From positions 1,302,001 through 1,366,000 of the forward strand of contig CM073193.1 of the NCBI GenBank assembly GCA_037042915.1: a stretch of 64,000 bases of DNA, written 5' to 3'. The first letter of the stretch is position 1, and every line of letters starts with the position of its first letter. The notes beneath the pieces are model-generated. The model worked only from the letters and a program-made list of their open reading frames with translations. It made no database searches and was not told the origin of the DNA. The translations under genes were made by a program, and so were the position numbers. Source of the stretch: Auricularia sp. M13. Its lineage: Eukaryota > Basidiomycota > Agaricomycetes > Auriculariales > Auriculariaceae. Below, piece by piece: positions 48,382 to 59,745 of the stretch.

Positions 48382-51005
48382 ATGGCATCGAACGACCCTA
48401 CTCTGCTCCGAATCACCCTGGAAGGTCATGGCCCAGAGCTTGTCCATTTCACCCTTTTCGTGCATGATATAAACCTCTCTGCACCTGGGCCACAGCTCTC
48501 CGCCGCACTTGCAGGACTGCACGAGACCATGTGCCTTGGCTCTACGTGCCCATATGCGCCCGCCAAAATTTCCACGGCTTTATGGACGCCCATCTTGCTC
48601 TCTGATTCTCCACTTCAAGCTCGGGCTTCAGATTCAATCTGGAAGAAGCACCCTTCGGTCTTCGCGGTATCCTTCCCCGCTGCTCTTCAGCTGCTCGTCT
48701 CGGAGGGTAGAAACTGGCCGTACCACATGCATTTTGCGATGACCCCTGCTTTGCATGGCTCCTCTGCCAGATCTCCATCTCACACGCCCTCGGCATTTCA
48801 GGTTCATCTCTTATCCAGTGACTCGGTCCGCGACGTCAGACAGAGCATTGTGCATCATCGTTCCCCTGACTGCGCGTCACCAAAGCCCCGGGTATTTATT
48901 ATTCATACTGTTCCTCGTTATCCGCTGAATTGTGTTTGCTTTCTTCAGGAGGATGGCAATGTTCTGGCGCTTGGCGCTCCTGGCTCGTGCGAAGTTCTGG
49001 TACACGTCGCCTACCAAAAGCGGCCGGATTCTTTTCCTTCTCTCCCGCTGTCCGCAAAAGATTCGTTTCTACCCTCGTCCTCTATACTGGATCCGCAGAC
49101 ACCTCGCGTGATTTGCGGAAAAACTCGCGTTTTCCGAACCGCGCTCCAACTTCACCGACGTACTGTACGATTTTTCCACAGTTCGGTGGACAGTGTCCAA
49201 ACTCCGTACATTGGAGATGCTGGACAACTTTCTCGAGGTCACCTCTTTGCGCAAGCTGCACGAAGCCTCCGGGGGGGGGTGTCTTTTTCCTACGGCCGCG
49301 ACACGATTGTCAAGCTGACTGTGGTAAGCACTTTACAACAGTGAGGTTCAAGTTCTTATTGAAAAAATGCTACAGCAATCTCTCGCACGTAGTGGACTCG
49401 GAGCTTCTGTGAGAGTCATTCTGCATAACCTAGGCGACATCATCGAGGACCTGCTCAACTCGATGATTTGCGCGAATCTCCAGCCCACCACCCAGCCCAC
49501 CGACCTCGAAGACATCCTCCTTCACATTTGCAATAATCTTCTGAAACCGCTCCAGGAATGCTTCGAATCCGGCGGCTTGCGTACTGTCATCATGACTGGC
49601 CGGGACGACCTTCCAGGGCTGCAAGGCTCTATGCTATCTTCCGGCCTCCTTGATGTGTCGTCTCGAGATAGTCACTATTTATTGCACGGCTACACCCAAA
49701 CGACCATCCGTCACATTGTCGGGCTCGGAACGTACAATTCCAAGTTTGTTGAAGGCCTCATCTTCGCGGCCGACAAGGTCTGCCGATCGGCGCCGGACGG
49801 TAATCATGAGGACGTCTACGCTCTTGACCAGGTCCTGAATGCCCTCCACACACACGACGGACAGTCACCAGCTTCAGTCGGAGGAGCTGTGACACAGGAA
49901 ATGCTCACATCTCCTCTTCTCGCGCTCATAGCTCGCATATCAAGAAGCTCACAATGCGCTCAAATTATTCACCTCCTCCAACACTGGGATCAGAGCTTTC
50001 TGAGCGAGTATCTTGCTGCGCCTCCCATCATCGACGCCGTTGGATACCGGAGCGACTGCCTCAGGTTCTTCAACAACCACCTAGGTCTCAACGACGTCTG
50101 CGAGAACTTGTTCAACCTTGGATTAATAAAGGTGTCGCGGGAGGTGAAGGTGAACGGTCACCCCAGAATAGCTTACGTGGTGGCCAGCCGTACAGCGTAC
50201 AAGACTCTGACGATCATGCGGAGCCTGGTATGTGGCATTTCTGAGTGTACGCTGCCATTAACTTGCGGCCCAGCTCGAACGTCTGACTTCGCCGCAGCAC
50301 ATGCACAATATTGGCATGCCTCATACCCCCATTCCACACAGCCAATTTGCCAGAGTCACCATCCAGCTCGTGGAGGCTCGCTACCGCAATCTTCCCGCGT
50401 CGGCGCTTCCGAAACTAGAGCGCACCTTCCACAACGATCTTGCGCTGCTCTACCGACAATTGCACTACACCTGCGGCATAAAGGAATCCCACTTCGTGCA
50501 GCAGGAAGTATCCGTTCTGCGGCTTAGCCAGGGCCCAGGTCGTTGCGATCTACTTAAATGGTCACCAGGCGAACGCACGCTCCATGTAATAGAGGTTAAG
50601 AACATTTATTTCTCGCACATGGTCGAGAAGACCATCTCCATCCCGCCTGGACTAATAGGCAAGGCACTGGACGAGTTCATCGAAGGCCCAGGCTTGTGCG
50701 GCCGCATCGCGGCATCTCAAGTTCACGCTGACTGCGTCCAGCGCGTCATTCCCCACGATGTGCGGCATTTGGAGCCTATTGGGTGGCCGGACTTTGAAGC
50801 CAAGTGGGAGGACGAGCAGGGACCACATACCGAGACTGCGCACACACGCCTTTGTCGTGGTCAAACGCAGGCAATGGGGTACGCCGAGGGATTCGTCCAT
50901 CACTATGAGGTGGATCGGCGCTTCGGGTGGCGCGACGACGGAGAGGAGACCAAGATCTACCCGATGGTCGTCATGCTCATCGGCAGCACGATTTGCTGCG
51001 TATGA
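48382..51005 (+). CDS. CRN-associated-like protein with C-terminal PD-(D/E)XK nuclease fold
   Basis: Starts MASNDPTLLRITLEGHGPEL at 48382, head-to-head with the disrupted CRN-like gene (55 bp between start codons). Exon joins between 48800 and 49340 are uncertain, and a run of G near 49268-49277 may hide a frame error. From 49376 the frame is clear: QSLARSGLGASVRVILHNLG, VIMTGRDDLPGLQGSMLSS, and a region resembling the post-ATPase and winged-helix part of AAA-ATPase-like proteins (ENLFNLGLIKVSREVKVNGH). After an intron near 50230-50297 comes the nuclease-like core GRCDLLKW followed by HVIEVKNIYF, the D...ExK pattern of the PD-(D/E)XK superfamily. It ends ICCV with TGA at 51003-51005. No Walker A is visible. 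In many proteins this ATPase and nuclease are fused; here they are in separate, divergent genes. Function unknown. Confidence 0.65.
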
Positions 51006-51455
51006 CAAGACGAGCCGTACATTGTGATCGGGTCTCCGCTCTTTGTGGGGGTATCGGCCGCGTGTCCTGACGAGTACGAGTTTCAGTCATATTCCCCATT
51101 TGCATCGCAACTAATACTTCTCACAGTCGCGACACACTGGACCTGATAACTGAAAAATCATTCGGTGTGGTAGGATACAGTCCTTCAGCATAGATACGAC
51201 CCGAAACACTGCCAATGTAGCTTATTTGTAACTTGTAACATCTGTTGATTAAGCAACATTGCAGTCGAGATAACGATGTCGCAGAAATTCGCCAAGACCG
51301 GCACCCAGCAAGCGAGTAACAGCCATCTGCTGGTGATGCTGCGCGATGAGCACGCGAGGCTGAAAATTTAGAGCACTTTATTCATGGGCGATATGCACAT
51401 ACTGTACAAGTAATAGTAACAACCACTGGAAAGAAAGCATTTGTTCATGCCCTTC
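51006..51455. other. Short intergenic stretch
   Basis: The 3' regions of two convergent genes. No feature recognised. Confidence 0.4.
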
Positions 51456-52586
51456 CTATCGCGTAGGTCGATGCCACATGCCTGTCCGGGAATTGCGAGA
51501 CCACCGTGACTCCTCCCCGGGAAAAGCAACGTACATCAGCATGAGACAGGCATTGTGCCAACTCTCCAGCGCCCGTAATTTGCGCGCGTCCCACAAGTGT
51601 CGGGCTCGAGGGTTGCGGCATTGTATTCGAAAGTTGACGAGGTTCTTGAAGTGCTTGATCCCACAGAGAATCTTGAGCGGCCTGTGCGCAGTATATTCAG
51701 TTAGCGGATTTACGAGAGCTACTGTACTGTAGGTTCCACGTACGTCGGGCATCTTGTAAAAGTCGACCGTCAGGCCTTTGAGTGAAGGGAGAATTCCTGA
51801 TACGTCGTACAGCGGCCGAGGGGACGGCGGCGCGCTGACGCGGAGGACGTCCAGCGATTGCGCGTACAGCTTGAGAAGGGGCAGTGCGCGCGCGATGCAC
51901 TGGTTGTCACCTTTTATGCGCGATTGAACGCGCATGTGCTTGACGTCGCTCCACAGACCCGCCAGCTCGTCATACGTGTCTAACCGGACAAGCTTGTTGA
52001 GTGACGGCGGAGGGAGGTCGGGCGGTATGGGCGCGGCGGTGGGTGGTAAGATAGCCAGATGCTTAAGCGTGCTCGAGTGAGCTGCTAGGAACGACACTAG
52101 CGCCGGTGTGTACGGGAGGCTGATTGTGAGGGTCGCCAGGCTAAACTTGGCCTGCAGAAGACTTGCGACGTTGAACGACTCGCGCGAACCGGGCAGCCTG
52201 GGCAGGTCGAGCTCGAGATAGGTGAGGTTGGGGAAGGCGATGATGAGCTGCGCGATTTCCCTGAGGATGGCACCGCGGAAGAGGAAGTTCAGGGAGCCGT
52301 AGGTGTCAGGATAGTACGAGAAGCCCGGCAAGATACTGGAGAGCCGCAGCGCGAGCAATCGGACGGAGCGCAGGCGGCACTCGCGGCGGGTCGGATGGGA
52401 GCGCTTGAGGGCGAGGCAAAACCGCAGGACGGCCACGATATGTGAGAACGCGAGCCGGTTGTACAGCACACGCTCCGCCTCTGGGTGTATGGAACTGCTG
52501 AGAAGCGCGCAGGTACTCAAATCCGCATTTGTAGTCAGACAGTCGAACACCCGGCCCCATAGCTCTGCGGGTAGCCGGTGCGCCAT
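51456..52586 (-). CDS. F-box/LRR-type protein
   Basis: An uninterrupted frame of 376 residues. The N-terminus is a short F-box: LPAELWGRVFDCLTTNADLS followed by TCALLSSSIHPEAERVLYNR, the usual Leu-Pro start and Arg-Leu end of agaricomycete F-box proteins. F-box proteins act as substrate adaptors of SCF ubiquitin ligases by binding Skp1. The rest is leucine-rich with irregular LRR-like units (FPNLTYLELDLPRLPG, STLKHLAILPP, LPSLKGLTVDFYKMPD, FKNLVNFRIQCRNP) and ends GMWHRPTR. No intron is needed. The target protein is unknown. Large, variable F-box families are common in these fungi. Confidence 0.75.
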   Translation of the reverse strand: MAHRLPAELWGRVFDCLTTNADLSTCALLSSSIHPEAERVLYNRLAFSHIVAVLRFCLALKRSHPTRRECRLRSVRLLALRLSSILPGFSYYPDTYGSLNFLFRGAILREIAQLIIAFPNLTYLELDLPRLPGSRESFNVASLLQAKFSLATLTISLPYTPALVSFLAAHSSTLKHLAILPPTAAPIPPDLPPPSLNKLVRLDTYDELAGLWSDVKHMRVQSRIKGDNQCIARALPLLKLYAQSLDVLRVSAPPSPRPLYDVSGILPSLKGLTVDFYKMPDVRGTYSTVALVNPLTEYTAHRPLKILCGIKHFKNLVNFRIQCRNPRARHLWDARKLRALESWHNACLMLMYVAFPGEESRWSRNSRTGMWHRPTR

Positions 52587-52734
52587 CGTTTCTGCTGCGG
52601 CGACGACGAGCTGGTCGGCCGCGGGTGGTGGTTGGTGGGCAAGCCCATGCGACCCCGAAAGATTCGGTCAAGCTTAGGCATGGACGGCACCTGTACCTAA
52701 TTCGTAATCGCGGCATCACACAAGGTCTCACATC

Positions 52735-52742
52735 ATCAGCCC
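52735..52742. repeat. Target duplication ATCAGCCC, left
   Basis: Matches 59059-59066 exactly and abuts the left inverted repeat. Confidence 0.85.
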
Positions 52743-53635
52743 AGGACCCCCGAAAGTCCGCCAACATGTGACATACTGGCGACCCCTTTTGCTTCCGCTT
52801 TATACGCAAAAATTTGCTTCCGAAACGTATGAAATCCGCATGTCACATCGCGCAAGCCCAGTTCTATACGCAAAGTTCGGCAAATTCCGGTGGTCCGCGC
52901 CAGGCTTATGCTACCGCTTGTGCGGCCTTCCACGCAATATACACACATGAAATGTGTATCATAGGGCTATATGCAGCTCCCTAAGCTGAAAGATGGCCTC
53001 ATTTTCCGTTTCTGGCTCTAACTTGGTCCCGGAACTCACCGTACTGCGGAGAACCTGATAAAGCAGCCTATATTCAAGTCTCTGGGTGGTACTGGGCATC
53101 ACCAGCCAAACAGTTATCCGTGATCGGCAACTTCCATATGAGGCACCGTGTCGGATTCCTGGCACAAACATTTTTCCTCTCCAATACCCTCGTAAAGTAA
53201 ATTAAAAGGGTCCGATAAATGTTCTAAGGACTTCATCTAGACGGAATTTCGATATGTGCATTAGGCATTGAAAGAGACACCCAACTGTACCTCCGGAAGC
53301 ACTGATGACTTCACAAAGACCGAACAAATGCAGCTCCCATGTTTCGGCTCTGTGGAGTTACTTATATTGACCTTAAAAGGCTGACAGCCAACTTTGGTGA
53401 GATTCCATTAGAAATTCACCGAGCACCAAAACGCGCCAGTTCGACTGTCGGCAGTTGCCGCATTGGCCTTCAAAGTGCCTCCAAAGTCGCTGTTTGCCCG
53501 CAGAGGGTTTTCTCTGGAATAAATAAGGGTGAGACGTACCGGTAATGCATACTGTGTTTATTTATTGTCAATATCCAGTGTTATAACCCCCGAATACTGA
53601 GAATGTGCATCATACCGGCCTGGTGAAAGTAAGAA

Positions 53636-54053
53636 CAGGCCCCCGGCTTATGCCATCTGAGCATTCATCCTGGAAGCCACCCATGTGTGGAGTACAGAAA
53701 TCGCTGATACCGGCGCCAAATGTGGAGTTTTGGATGAAACATCGGCTCTTTCCGAATGCCGCCGATAAGTCCGGAGGCTCTCAGGCTACTAGCAATGACT
53801 TCCTGCTAGTTTAAGCTGCATGAATGTGCATTTAAACTTGTGAATTTAAAGAATCTATAAATGCTGAGCCTATTATTTCTCAAAAGTTTGACTCTCCGTT
53901 ATGTTTTTCTTGTTGTGAGAGAAGACTCTGGATGAGACATTACACCCAGTTGGGTCCACATATGTGGAGTTTTGGATGGGACATTAAGCCTCAAAAGTTC
54001 CCTCATGTGTGGAGCTTTGGATGAATGCTCTATAGGAATAAGCCGGGGGCCTG
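53636..54053. mobile_element. Nested 418-bp MITE
   Basis: Ends CAGGCCCCCGGCTTAT and its reverse complement, with a second shared block GAGCATTCATCC about 8 bases further in. The bases TAAGAA flank both sides (53630-53635 and 54054-54059). The interior contains repeated TGTGGAGTTTTGGATG-like words near 53720, 53965 and 54010. No coding content. It lies inside the 6.3-kb element. Confidence 0.65.
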
Positions 54054-54228
54054 TAAGAACAGGCGGGCACTAGAAACCGCACATGGCACCCTGATAGCAG
54101 CTGGGAATCGTTGGGAAATGTAATATAGCTATAATACTTTACATATCCAAGCTTATGTGTGCTCCAGGGTCAGGCTAAGTGCTATTTCCTCTTGAATTGT
54201 GTACATCTTCGGGCTGATCTCATTTCCC

Positions 54229-54345
54229 CAGTGTTGGCTTTAAGGGTTAAGCCTTAAATTCGATTAAGGGTTAATAAGGGTTTCCTTATTAAGGCTTAAG
54301 TCTAAAGCGGTCACCAACTTAAGGGTTAATTACTCTTAACCAGAC
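54229..54345. repeat. Truncated relative of the hAT-like MITE at 59746
   Basis: Begins CAGTGTTGGCTTTAAGG and continues with TTAAGG/CCTTAA-rich sequence like the complete element at 59746-60240 (CAGTGTTGGTTTGTAAGG). No matching right end or target duplication is found, so it looks truncated. Confidence 0.45.
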
Positions 54346-54805
54346 ATTCTCACATGCTATACACCCACCAAAATGCCCCCGGAAGGTTTTCCTGAACCAC
54401 AAGACACCTGAAGGTACTTGATTACAATGTCCACATAATGCAGGAAGCCTCTCCTGGCTGTAGGAGAGCTGTGTTTCTGCTCAATGGTGGTTCCTCAGTG
54501 TTTCAAATCAATTGAAACAACATACAATATTCTTCAGCTCAGATTTCACTTTTGGCATTAACCTGCGCCATCTCCGTTTTGCATCCGATGCTTTCGGCTC
54601 TGGTCTGCCACCAGGTCTTCCTGCTCATTGCTACTTATCGGTACTGGAACACGGCAAGCACAGGCTGTACACATAAGCTGGTCCTTCTTTACCCCCAAAT
54701 CAGATCGAGCACGCGTTGGGACGCGACGGAGCGCAGCGAGTGGGTGCCCGGTGACACGCGGCATACAGTTCTTCTGCTCGACCCTTTACCGCGCCGCGCT
54801 GCTGG

Positions 54806-56769
54806 GTGACGGTGCACAGCTCCTCCATGAGCTTCAATTTGGGCCGTCCAGCGCTGCGCTCAGGCTCTTTAGCTCCAATCGCGCGTGCTGTTCGCTCGTT
54901 CTGCCTGGCAGCTCTGCACACTGTGATGACAGGCGACCGTCACATTTCTCTTGCGTGCCCATTTCCTGCCCCGCATGAGCGTCCTGCAACTATACCCTCT
55001 GGGCCGCATTTAAAAGCGTGACCGCGCGCCCGGCCTGCACGACAAGACGCTGTGCGATGTCGGCATCTTCATTCTCTACAGTGTTTCCATCGGCCACGAC
55101 GTCGGCCACCCGGCCTGTACAACCTATTCCGACACGCCGCTCCCAGCTCTATGGCAGCAATTCGCCACTCAACCGCATGCATTTCGTCTTGTCGAATGTT
55201 ATCCGAAGACGGCATCCGCCAGTCCGAGCTTCGCAACCTACTTGTCAAGACTCTATTGGTCACCGACCTCCGCTTGCACTTCGATGGATGCAGCACTTTC
55301 GAGCAGCTTGCAGACCCCTGGCCAACGCTCTGCGTGTTGGTGCTCAAGAGCACCGACGTTTCTAATCCGGTATGTGCCAACGGGCTTGTGCTCCTCGTTC
55401 TGGCGCTTTATATGGGATCTGATGTGTTTTCGTATAGCCATGCAAGAGTTCGCGACTTTGTGCGCCAAGAACACAAAGATGTGGGCGAAGCTCAGCGCCA
55501 CCGCCACCCTCACAGCTGTCCTCGGTTGTCGTGCCCTTGTCACCGCCCACCGTGTCATCCCCCACCACGGCGGTGAGCACCGCTGAGCGGCAGCAGCCGT
55601 GCCTAGACATGGAAGTGGACACGGCGACGTACGACACCTGGTTCTGCTCGGTTTTCCTGCCGTTGCTTCTGCCGAACCTGCTCGCGATGGCCGTGCGCCC
55701 ATCATCATGCTCCTACCAATGCGGGTACTCGTATACGTATTCCACTCTGCACACCTGGACGGCACGCAGCCTAGGCGGGATATGTTTATTCGGCTATCGC
55801 GTTCTGTACAAGGCCGCTGCTCACACTGGTGGGCGTCAATCGCGGCAGTCTCGCTGCTGGTGCTGATGGTCGTTCTGGTGCTCCTGGTGCTGGTGCTGGA
55901 CTCCATATCGTGCTGCTACGACCTATGCTGCTGTCCCTGCTAGAGGTTCTGATATCCGTTCTGCTGCGCAGCGTTCTGGCGTGGGCTATATGAAACGTTC
56001 TGGCGCATATTCCGGTGTCAAAGTCTTGAAGCTTAGTCGTCTGGAGCCAGGGATGTACGTGCTGGTGCGCCTGGTGTTTTGGGGGTGGATTAGGGATGGC
56101 AGGAACGTGGCACGGCCAGCCAATGTTGCGCGACGTGCCGCGATTTGGCAGAACATCCTGTTTCGCGATCACCAGCTGATGGTTACTGTGCGTCAGCGTC
56201 AGCGTCCTCTCCAGTTCCGCCTTCTTGCGGTACCCTGCTGCTACCTGCCGCCAGCTACTCACTCTGCACCCAGGAGAAGTGAGAGGGAAAAGAATTCAAG
56301 AGTCCTGCTGGGACGAATGCACGAGCCAGTGTATCATCTCGCTCAGCACGTCATGCGCTGCACCCGCGCCTCCCACTGCGCTTGCTTTGTGCGCTGCCCG
56401 CGTGCTGTCGAGACCGCGTCTACCAGCTCCTTCCCGCAGGAAATGGGCTCTGACTGCGACGCCGAGCTCGACGACAGCAGCTCGTTGCTGGGTGGTGAAG
56501 ACATGGCGCAGGACAAGTGCATCTTCAACCTCACCCTGCTTGCCGTTCCGGACGGCAAGATGGAGCTTTGGGTTTTTGTTATCAATGCGCTGCGCGAGAA
56601 TATTTTCTACGTGAAGAACTCCAACATCACTGAGGAGGATGCTGTTCCTAACGGACGCAGTACCATTCACCGCGACGCCGCACCGCCAAGTGACCAGCAG
56701 CTTGTAGACTGGCTCAGGCTGCCGTACTTCTCAGGGTACCTTGGCGTGGCACAGGCAGCTGTATGTTGA
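54806..56769 (+). CDS. Possible multi-exon gene carried in the 6.3-kb element, unknown function
   Basis: Several plus-strand stretches look coding but lie in different frames. They are LCDVGIFILYSVSIGHDVGH (about 55048-55107), LRLHFDGCSTFEQLADPWPT (about 55270-55330), then after a GTATGT..TATAG intron MQEFATLCAKNTKMWAKLSA (about 55440-55500), and MGSDCDAELDDSSSLLGGED to YFSGYLGVAQAAVC with a TGA at 56767-56769. I do not recognise any domain, and exon borders are unsettled. It could be captured host cargo, a degenerate transposase or chance. The limits given are approximate. Confidence 0.25.
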
Positions 56770-58900
56770 GTGTGTTTGACATGGAAGGCGCCGTCACGCG
56801 TAAGTATGCGATGCTGTTACTTGTGTGTACATGGCAAAAGGTGCACTCCCTTCTCCCTCACGCATTTCCTCAGATATAACTGATTTTCTATTCTTCGGAT
56901 CACCGGCGTGTTATCGTAGAATATGCTCATTCGTGGTCTGTCATTTAAACGCGCGTGCAGCACAATCACTTGAGAGGGGTTATTTTCTTGGATAATACCA
57001 TGTAGATGGGATCTAACTCTGGAGTAGCATATATATGAGGGACATACCTTAGGAGGCGGTGACTGCCGCGCTAGCAGCGCTACGATGCCTTCTTGCGCGG
57101 ATTGAGGCTTCCTGATGCTGCAACAACCTTCGTTTTTTCGCGACAAACAAAATCGGCCCACTTGACCTAAAGCTCCAACTAAATACATTAATTACCCATT
57201 TAATGTGATTATATTACATTATCTATTACGATTATTCTACGTGGCCCTGTAATTTCCCTGTAACGGGTTCTAATGCATTATATCACCTATAAGCCTTATA
57301 ATGCGAGATATCAGGCTTGTGAGAGATGAGAGGTCTGATTTCTCCGTGATGGTAGGTGTGGGACTCTCATATATACTGATTGGACACCTCAGACCATGGT
57401 GAGAGCATCTACCAAGGGTCCTTTGCTTCAGTGATTATTGATTGATCTGCACCAACTGTTGCGGTCATCACGGCCGTCGCAAGCTCTGTCCGCTTGCCCG
57501 CGGGTTTTACGCCGCTTCGCCGAGCGTTCGGTCGCTGCTGCATACAGTCGGCGCACTGTTTACCCTCGGACGGAGACTCGGCCAGGGTTATACGCCTCGG
57601 ACTGTTTAACTCGGGATATGATCTGCACGCCGCTCTCTACCTACCTAGGGGGTGAGACGACCTCGGTGCATACCCCAATTCGGCTCGGTGGAGGCTTCCT
57701 ACCTTCGGACCAAGGTTCGGCAGCTCTCCCCTCGCTGTATGCGTCGGATATGGGCGTTGTGGTGCTCGGGGCAGGCTCCAGAACCCTCTTTGGACCTCGG
57801 GCGGACTCGGTGGGTCACCCTGAGCAACCTCGGAGGGTCGAGAACGCCTCTATTGGACTTCTCGTTGGTACGGTACCCCTCAGATGGATAATAGGTCGGT
57901 TATCATCGCCTGGTACAAGCTTGGCTACATCCTCGGAATCTCGGCTTTGGCTCGCAGCTGCTTGACGCCATCCCTATGCGCCCGTGTGACGCCCTCCTCC
58001 TCGGTCCGGGTCCTCGGTGTGTATGGTATATCTCGACACCTTAGCCCCGCCTCGGACCGTGCTCGACCAGAGGTCTGGAGGGGCGTCGGCGCCCTAGGAG
58101 ATGATGGGGGATGCGCTCAATATCCCCGGGATCACCCTGGATCGGATCATCGGTCTCTGGAGATGGGTATATAGGTTGTGGGGTGTAGATGCGTGTACCC
58201 TAGGTTTGGTCTGGTCAATTGTACCTCTTGTCCGTTCTTCCTCGTCCCTCTCTCCTCCTTTGGGCGTCGGTCTCGGCGAGTGACGAGCGCTCTGCCGTGA
58301 CAATATTATCTTCGGGCGTAATGGTAATGTAATTGGTTGGAGCTTTAACTTGACTGCATCCGCTGATAATCTGAGCTGGTTGCCGGTGTGCCGAGGTACC
58401 GCAGCTTTCCACTGCGTATATCGTCCATGACAGCCTGCACGGTGCGAGGCGGCCGCTGGCGTGTCTTGCCGACATATAAGTCATAAAGATGATTACAAAA
58501 AATGAGCGGAACACAGGTTCCATGCTCAGAAGAAGCCCATCCTTCGATCTCGAGCAGACCATCGATGATTTGAGACGAAATCCAGGCTGTATCAGAGACA
58601 AGCCGCCAGAGATCTGCGACTCGTACCGAGACCTACCTGAGCCCAGGAAGCTCGGACAGAATGATGGCCTTCTCCACAGGGATGTGGACACACGAGGGTG
58701 ATTGACACGTAGCGGATGTTCATGAGCAATAGGAAGCAGTCGGCGGAAAACGAACAGGCGCCGGCCGCAAAAAGGGCCAAGGCGAGACTCGAACAAATGA
58801 CTTGGAAAGCTCGAAAAGGTCACCCTGATCAACGCTACACCTAGACTACTAAGGAGCTTTAAAGCCTTGCCGCACTGGTCTATACGCGTATAGAACGATA
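56770..58900. other. Inner right part of the 6.3-kb element
   Basis: An AT-rich block near 57180-57310 with TTACATTA/TAATGCATTA-like words, then a GC-rich block 57440-58080 dense in CTCGG words. Open frames here (57438-57965, 58215-58967 minus) look like by-products of composition. Confidence 0.35.
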
Positions 58901-59058
58901 TCTCACATGACCTCCGGCCCACAGATATACGCACCCGCATGTCACATACCGCTGCTTTCAAGCACATCTATACGCAAAATTATGTCACACGCTGCGTGAA
59001 AACCATATGATTTATACGCACCCAGTATGTCACATACTGGCGGACTTTCGGGGGTCCT

Positions 59059-59066
59059 ATCAGCCC
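59059..59066. repeat. Target duplication ATCAGCCC, right
   Basis: Matches 52735-52742 exactly and abuts the right inverted repeat. Confidence 0.85.
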
Positions 59067-59166
59067 ACTGTTGAAAGTTAATTATGTACGGTGATTAGAG
59101 ACCGCAGGCCGAGCGAGTAGCCCAGGCCCAGTGAAAGTTCCAGGAAAAGTTGCTGTATCATTCAAT

Positions 59167-59722
59167 TAGTGTTTTCAAGTTTTGAAGTCCCGGCCTCAAG
59201 CCGGAAGCCGGCCGGAGCCGAGCCCGCCCGAGCCGAGCCGGTTTTCTCTCGTCCGGCCTGAGGCTCGGGCTTGGAGTTTGGCAGGCCCGAGCCGCCGGCT
59301 TTGCTGACGGCCTGGTAATACCGTCTCTATTCGTTATATATTGGGTCCTGCTGTAATGGTAGGTGACCCAACTACAGGCTAAATGACAGTAGAACACTAG
59401 AGTCAGCTTTCCTGGCAGCCCAAGTGTCAGCATGCCCCGTCGGCTGTCGCTCCGGACGCATCTGTTTGAGCGTTCTGGAGCACCAAACAACCGACGAGAT
59501 GCCCAAAGAAACCATGGGCAGAGCTTTCATAGTGTTTTTAGCTGTCATATAATATTATATGGCCGCCAGTACCGCATCCTCGTGCATACGCCAAAGCCGC
59601 GGCTTGAGCCCCGGCTTCAGGCTCGGCTCGGGCTTTGGACGGCTCGGGCTCCGGAGTCCGGCCTGACCCCCGTCAAGCCCGAGCCAGCCCGAGCCGAGCC
59701 GAGCCGGGCTTTTAAAACACTA
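59167..59722. repeat. GC-rich inverted-repeat unit with TAGTGTTTT ends
   Basis: Starts TAGTGTTTTCAAG and ends CTTTTAAAACACTA; both arms are packed with CCGAGCC/GGCTCGG words (59200-59300 and 59600-59710) on opposite strands. The ends resemble hAT-like termini, but the flanking 8 bases differ (CATTCAAT against ACCCACAT), so a target duplication is not seen. Probably an old or rearranged non-autonomous element. Confidence 0.45.
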
Positions 59723-59745
59723 ACCCACATGCAGTGGCAGGCATC

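Larger units (their letters stand above)
52743..59058. mobile_element. 6.3-kb TIR transposon with 8-bp target duplication
   Basis: The left end reads AGGACCCCCGAAAGTCCGCC and the right end is its exact reverse complement. The match continues for about 35 bases with two differences (next shared block ATGTGACATACTGG). The element is bounded by perfect 8-bp direct repeats ATCAGCCC at 52735-52742 and 59059-59066. Copies of an ATGTCACATA-like motif and TATACGCA recur just inside both ends (near 52840, 52870, 58938, 58965, 58980 and 59015), as in subterminal transposase-binding repeats. Eight-base duplications fit hAT, P or Zisupton-type elements; the ends do not tell which. I could not recognise a transposase inside, so it is non-autonomous or carries an unrecognised one. 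Smaller elements are nested in it. Confidence 0.85.

Noticed and set aside
57438-57965. 175-codon open frame in the 6.3-kb element
   Set aside because: Driven by repeated CTCGG words; no domain and no splice or promoter support.
58215-58967. 250-codon open frame on the minus strand
   Set aside because: Overlaps the terminal region of the TIR element and has no recognisable motif; likely chance.
59159-59730. 8-bp target duplication for the GC-rich inverted-repeat unit
   Set aside because: The eight bases on each side (CATTCAAT and ACCCACAT) do not match, so I did not call it a confirmed transposon.
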